From the NCBI GenBank assembly GCA_900770805.1, contig CAAGLP010000188.1:1-6734 (forward strand): a stretch of 6,734 bases of DNA, written 5' to 3'. The notes below the pieces were generated by a model, which was not told the DNA's origin, did no database searches, and saw only the letters and a list, made by a program, of their open reading frames with translations. Every line of letters begins with the position of its first letter. Position 1 is the first letter of the stretch. The position numbers and the translations under genes are program-made. Below, one piece after another: positions 6,051 to 6,734 of this stretch. Source of the DNA: an uncultured Paraprevotella sp. (GTDB lineage: Bacteria; Bacteroidota; Bacteroidia; Bacteroidales; Bacteroidaceae).

Positions 6051-6734
6051 ATGAAAGAATTAGGTAATAGCGAATACGTACAGGAACTGATAAACAAAGG
6101 CATTGATTTGGGTGTTGAAGCTGGTAAGAGCATCATAATAGCCATAATCATCTACTTTGTCGGAAAGGGTTTGATTTCACTGATCAACCGCATGTTGGTC
6201 GGGATGATGGTACGAAAGAACATAGACCCTGCAATCCAAAGCTTTACCAAGAGCCTGGTGAACATCCTGCTGATGGTACTTTTGGTTATCAGCGTGGTTA
6301 GTGCCTTAGGCGTAAATACTACCAGTTTTGCTGCCCTGCTGGCTTCTGCCGGTGTTGCCGTTGGTATGGCATTGTCCGGCAATCTGCAGAACCTGGCTGG
6401 AGGTATTGTGATATTGTTGTTCCGCCCATTTAGAGTGGGAGATTACATTGAAGCACAGGGAACTGGTGGCACTGTAACGGAAATACAGATATTCCATACC
6501 ATACTGACAACTGCAGACAACAAGAAAATCTACCTTCCTAACGGAGCCTTGTCAAGCGGCAACATAACGAATTATAGCAAAGAGCCACTGCGCCGCGTGG
6601 ACTTTACCGTTGGTGTGGAGTATGGAGAAGATATAGACAAGGTACGCAAGGCCTTGAGCGACATACTTTCCATGGATGAAAGAGTGTTGCAGGAACCTGC
6701 ACCTGTAATTGTACTTGGCAGTCAGATCGGAAGA
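6051..6734 (+). CDS. mscS: Small-conductance mechanosensitive channel, MscS family, 3'-truncated
   Basis: This is an inner-membrane channel that opens under membrane tension and releases solutes during hypo-osmotic shock. 228 codons are visible of a protein usually near 280-300 aa. Transmembrane segments lie at about 27-45 and 68-87. The pore-lining TM3 at about 92-123 has the typical Gly/Ala pattern, with SAGVAVGMALSGNLQNLAGG at 99-118. Aligned with Escherichia coli MscS, the gate leucines 105 and 109 fall at Val102 and Met106, and the Gly113 kink at Gly110. The beta domain follows with FRPFRVGDYIE (124-134), a TV-x-E-IQIF motif (141-148), YLPNGALSSGNITNYS (161-176) and FTVGVEY. The ATG at 6051 begins a short N-terminus before TM1 and has AAGG 8 nt upstream. 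The last four codons (QIGR) are probably adapter-derived, so the genuine sequence likely ends at 6723. The family is secure; the symbol is used in the family sense. Confidence 0.93.
   Translation, partial: MKELGNSEYVQELINKGIDLGVEAGKSIIIAIIIYFVGKGLISLINRMLVGMMVRKNIDPAIQSFTKSLVNILLMVLLVISVVSALGVNTTSFAALLASAGVAVGMALSGNLQNLAGGIVILLFRPFRVGDYIEAQGTGGTVTEIQIFHTILTTADNKKIYLPNGALSSGNITNYSKEPLRRVDFTVGVEYGEDIDKVRKALSDILSMDERVLQEPAPVIVLGSQIGR
6724..6734 (+). other. Probable Illumina adapter remnant at the end of the sequence
   Basis: AGATCGGAAGA equals the first 11 bases of the standard Illumina adapter read-through sequence and sits exactly at the last base. It also breaks the expected protein: MscS relatives usually continue after LGS with a residue such as Leu and then an Asp/Ser-Ser stretch, whereas here QIGR appears. 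The preceding C at 6723 could be the first base of a Leu codon. It should be treated as non-biological. Confidence 0.85.

Overview
The window reads as a fragment of a Bacteroidales genome, most likely a Prevotella/Segatella-type gut or oral anaerobe. Four things point there: a predicted promoter of the Bacteroidetes form (TTTG, then TAnnTTTG), start codons without Shine-Dalgarno sequences, an AAA_14/DUF4143-type ATPase of a kind that is abundant in this group, and a single-chain pyruvate:ferredoxin oxidoreductase. The genus is inferred from overall character, not from a marker gene. The last 11 bases match the start of the common Illumina adapter, so the right edge looks like the end of a short-read assembly contig. 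The left edge lies in low-complexity repeats and may also be a contig end.

Layout, with all four genes on the + strand: (1) 1-163 is a non-coding low-complexity block. A purine-rich half with a 10-bp repeat is followed by a pyrimidine-rich half with an 8-11 bp repeat that runs up to the first start codon. (2) 164-859 is mtgA, a membrane-anchored monofunctional peptidoglycan glycosyltransferase. (3) 860-1045 is intergenic and carries a good Bacteroidetes-type promoter. (4) 1046-2227 is an ATPase with a degenerate nuclease-like C-terminus. (5) 2228-2352 is intergenic and holds a 9-bp tandem repeat and a small hairpin. (6) 2353-5919 is nifJ (pyruvate:ferredoxin oxidoreductase), with every catalytic and cluster ligand checked present. 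(7) 5920-6050 is intergenic, with a perfect 14-bp hairpin and nested palindromes. (8) 6051 to the end is a small MscS-type mechanosensitive channel, cut off by the end of the window.

The genes do not form an obvious pathway. NifJ is a central step of anaerobic energy metabolism (pyruvate to acetyl-CoA, CO2 and reduced ferredoxin). MtgA and MscS both serve the cell envelope, through wall synthesis and osmotic release. The ATPase has no assigned role. Gaps of 125-186 bp, each with its own repeats or hairpins, suggest separate transcription units more than one operon.

I do not see a clear new defence, mobile or biosynthetic system. The features most worth a second look are the short-period repeats in the leaders of three consecutive genes, the loss of acidic catalytic residues in both domains of the ATPase, and the hairpins after nifJ.
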